A stretch of DNA of 64,000 nucleotides from Sedimentisphaerales bacterium (GTDB lineage: Bacteria; Planctomycetota; Phycisphaerae; Sedimentisphaerales; Anaerohalosphaeraceae): the NCBI GenBank assembly GCA_028282905.1, contig JANQGW010000184.1, positions 1-64,000 of the forward strand, in the 5' to 3' direction. The position numbers and the translations under genes are program-made. Shown piece by piece: positions 61,945 through 64,000 of the stretch; the first letter of the stretch is position 1, and each line of letters starts with the position of its first letter. The notes below the pieces were generated by a model. It did not search any database. It saw only the letters and a list, made by a program, of their open reading frames with translations, and had not been told where the DNA came from.

Positions 61945-63171
61945 TCAAAGGGTTATATCGGTCGGACCGATGGTGACGACCGTGTAGTTTTCAAATGGAT
62001 TGGCTTGAAGCACGCCTTCAACGTTGGCGATGCTGAGGGATTCGATCTTATCGCGTATCTCATCCAACTCGCGTACCCGGTTCAGCAGGAAGAAATCGCC
62101 AGCGATACCACCGGAACGGGCTGAAGTGGACTCACCCTGCATAATCAGCGACGTTTTGAGGCCGACTTTGGCACGCTGCATTTCGTCGGCAGTAATGCCG
62201 TCCTTGAGGGTGTTAAACTGCTCCAGCGTCACATCCAGAGTCTCCTGGGCCTTTTCAGGTGTTGTGCCTGCATAGCAGGAAATACCGGCGAAATCCTTGA
62301 GCGTCCGGTACCGTGCGCCAACGGCATAGCAAAGGCCGCGTTTTTCGCGTACCTCGGTAAACAGCCGGCTGCTCATACTACCCGACAGCACCGAAACGGC
62401 TGCCATTAACTCATAATAGCAGTCCGCGGAAATCGGCGGAACCGTTGTCATCAGCCCGATGTGCACCTGGGCGCCTTGTGTCGGGTAATGGGTATAAGGT
62501 TTTCCCTGAAAAACCGGCTCGATCACCGGCGGCTGGTATGGATCATCAACGCTGAACAACTGTTCCATCTGCCGGCAAACCGCATCAAAATCATAGTTGC
62601 CGCAAATCGAAAAGATGGTTTGCGACGGATGGAATGTTTGCTTGACAAGCTGTTGCACCGTTTCCGGTGTCAAGGCTGCCAATTCATCGGCTTTGCCCAA
62701 GGCTGACCGGCCGTACGGTTCCGGGTAAAATTGCTCGGCCAGATGGATCATGACCTTTTGACGCGGATCGTCGTCCAGGCCTTCCAATTCGCTGACGGCC
62801 AATTGCCGGGAAAGTTCAAATTGCTCGGCTTCAAGCTGCGGTCGCAGCAGGATATCTGCAAACAGATCCAGGGCCACCGACAGATTGCCTGCTTCCAGCG
62901 ATGCACTGATATTCAGATGGTTGGCCGAGACCGATGTGTGCCGGTGAATCCCCAGTCCGTCCAAAGCTTCAATCAGTTGGCGGCTGTTGCGGTTGCCGGC
63001 GCCGCGGAACAGCCAGTCGCTGATGACTGCCGATGCTCCACAGCAACCCGCCGGCAGCATCGCTGCGCCTGCCGGCAGCAGAAAATGAAACGAAACGGAT
63101 TGAACATGGTCGAGGCGTTCGCCCAGCAGCACCATGCCGTTTTTCAATGTATATTGATCTAATGTGCTCAT
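61945..63171 (-). CDS. M16-family non-catalytic partner subunit
   Basis: 408 residues with the same M16 fold as the next gene, but the zinc segment is replaced by ASAVISDWLFRGAG (no HxxEH), so it cannot be the catalytic half. It keeps the C-domain arginine-tyrosine region (YAVGARYRTLKDFAGISCYAG), the signature of the substrate-binding inactive subunit. 18 bases before the catalytic subunit's ATG, 35 bases after smc's stop, so the three are probably cotranscribed. Confidence 0.88.
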   Translation of the reverse strand: MSTLDQYTLKNGMVLLGERLDHVQSVSFHFLLPAGAAMLPAGCCGASAVISDWLFRGAGNRNSRQLIEALDGLGIHRHTSVSANHLNISASLEAGNLSVALDLFADILLRPQLEAEQFELSRQLAVSELEGLDDDPRQKVMIHLAEQFYPEPYGRSALGKADELAALTPETVQQLVKQTFHPSQTIFSICGNYDFDAVCRQMEQLFSVDDPYQPPVIEPVFQGKPYTHYPTQGAQVHIGLMTTVPPISADCYYELMAAVSVLSGSMSSRLFTEVREKRGLCYAVGARYRTLKDFAGISCYAGTTPEKAQETLDVTLEQFNTLKDGITADEMQRAKVGLKTSLIMQGESTSARSGGIAGDFFLLNRVRELDEIRDKIESLSIANVEGVLQANPFENYTVVTIGPTDITL

Positions 63172-63206
63172 ATTTTTTTGCTTTGAGATTATGAGTATTC
63201 GTTGTG

Positions 63207-64000
63207 TTATGCGACCGCGGCTTCCGAGTCACTGTCGGTGCTTTCAAACTGAACGCTGATTTTCTTGCTCACGCCTTGAGTCTGCATCGTAATACCGTAC
63301 AGAACGTCCGCAATACTCATCGTGCGTTTAGAGTGTGTAATCACGATAAACTGTGATAGCTTCTGGAACTCCTGGACAATCAGGTTAAACCGTTCGTTGT
63401 TGGCCTCATCCAGTGCCGCATCCACTTCGTCCAATACACAGAACGGCGACGGTTTGCTCTTGAAGACCGAGAACAGCAGGGCAATTGCGGTCATGGTTTT
63501 CTCGCCGCCGCTGAGCAGTGTGATGGTTCGTGGTTCTTTGCCCGGAGGCCGTGCGATGATATCGATACCGCTTTCGAGAATATCTTCGGGATTATCCAGC
63601 AGGATATCCGCCTTGCCGCCGCCGAAGAGTTTACGGAAAATCTGCTGGAAGTTTTCGCGGATGTCATTAAACGTCGTGCGGAATTTCTCCAGGCTTTCCT
63701 TGTTGATCTTGGCAATCAACTGTTCAAGCTGAACCTTGCTCTGGTTGAGGTCTTCGACCTGTGAGGCCAGGAAGTCGTAGCGTTCTTCGAGGTCTTTCTG
63801 CTGATCAATCGCATCAACGTTGACATTGCCAAGCCGCTCGATCTTACCGCGAAGCATCTTGATTTCTTCCCGGACCTGATCCCAGTCCACATCTTCCTGC
63901 TCAAAGCTCTCGTAGGCTTCAGCCAGTTCGATTTGCAATTCCTCGCGGACACGCTGGGTCAGGTCTTCTTCCTTCACCTGCAGTTGACTCAGGGAAAGCT
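63207..64000 (-). CDS. smc: SMC chromosome-segregation ATPase, C-terminal part (5' end outside window)
   Basis: About 264 residues of the C-terminus; the frame stays open past the window edge, so the start lies to the right. Coiled-coil end EEIKMLRGKIERLGNVNVDAID then the C-terminal head: signature LLSGGEKTMTAIALLFSVFKSK, Walker B VLDEVDAALDEANNERF, and D-loop/H-switch VITHSKRTMSIADVLYG, followed by a short acidic tail ESTDSDSEAAVA. Condensin-type SMC for chromosome folding and segregation. First visible gene of the minus-strand run. Confidence 0.95.
   Translation of the reverse strand, partial: LSLSQLQVKEEDLTQRVREELQIELAEAYESFEQEDVDWDQVREEIKMLRGKIERLGNVNVDAIDQQKDLEERYDFLASQVEDLNQSKVQLEQLIAKINKESLEKFRTTFNDIRENFQQIFRKLFGGGKADILLDNPEDILESGIDIIARPPGKEPRTITLLSGGEKTMTAIALLFSVFKSKPSPFCVLDEVDAALDEANNERFNLIVQEFQKLSQFIVITHSKRTMSIADVLYGITMQTQGVSKKISVQFESTDSDSEAAVA

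Noticed and set aside
1-64000. CRISPR arrays, tRNA or rRNA genes, intact insertion sequences
   Set aside because: No regularly spaced direct repeats, no cloverleaf with CCA-type end, no rRNA-like blocks and no transposase were seen by eye; a covariance search could still find a small RNA.

Overview
The window looks like chromosomal DNA of an anaerobic or facultative Planctomycetota bacterium, most likely from the Phycisphaerae / Sedimentisphaerales side. This is an inference from gene content: CotH/lamin-tail surface proteins, prepilin-like proteins with an H-X9-DG motif, several Gfo/Idh/MocA oxidoreductases with twin-arginine leaders, sulfatases, ThuA and PmoA-like (DUF6807) proteins, PEP-CTERM and dockerin C-termini, and URO-D-family proteins in sugar loci. 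No rRNA, tRNA, CRISPR array or intact insertion sequence was found. Both ends cut a gene (a CotH/lamin-tail protein at the left, smc at the right).

Layout. 1-10 kb: truncated surface protein, a NagX-like membrane acyltransferase, and a ~1990-residue exported DUF5107-TPR-glycoside-hydrolase-like fusion. 10-21 kb: a carbohydrate locus with an AraC regulator, URO-D-like protein and prepilin-like protein, then a tight operon (Gfo/Idh, DUF6807, iduronate-sulfatase-like, ThuA, Gfo/Idh) closed by a strong intrinsic terminator, then a lipoprotein oxidoreductase and a small TfoX-like protein. 21-25 kb: a PEP-CTERM protein, a second sulfatase preceded by a 26-codon open frame, and a scarred region in which an AT-rich 135-aa ORF lies between two GGGG/CCCC palindromes and abuts the orphan 3' end of another sulfatase gene; a REP-like palindromic element follows. 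25-32.4 kb: Rrf2 regulator plus NADH oxidase (minus strand), aspartate kinase, a nuclease, a MATE exporter, and an FG-GAP beta-propeller gene with an in-frame TGA that may encode selenocysteine. 32.4-45.3 kb: an N-acetylglutamate-synthase-like acetyltransferase with a leaderless promoter, an ABC-2 permease, and a seven-gene operon joining three SPFH/Band-7 proteins, a P1B metal ATPase, an ABC ATPase/permease pair and an unknown anchored protein. 45.3-48.8 kb: an ECF sigma factor with a putative anti-sigma partner and two prepilin-like proteins. 49-56.3 kb: housekeeping genes (pcrA/uvrD, pgi, manC, ruvX, pgl) interrupted by a DM13-spondin_N-dockerin secreted protein. 56.4-64 kb: minus-strand run smc -> two M16 peptidase-like subunits -> a 1397-aa Gln-rich coiled-coil protein with nine ~81-residue repeats.

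How it fits together. The left third is a polysaccharide (probably sulfated glycan) utilisation region, with extracytoplasmic desulfation and oxidation of sugars. The middle holds redox control (Rrf2/NADH oxidase) and a large membrane-organisation and transport operon. The right third is central carbon metabolism, DNA maintenance and cell architecture. The most promising unexpected observations are the candidate UGA-Cys selenoprotein at 30.7-32.3 kb, the triple-SPFH/P1B-ATPase/ABC operon, and the palindrome-bounded cassette that appears to have replaced most of a sulfatase gene.
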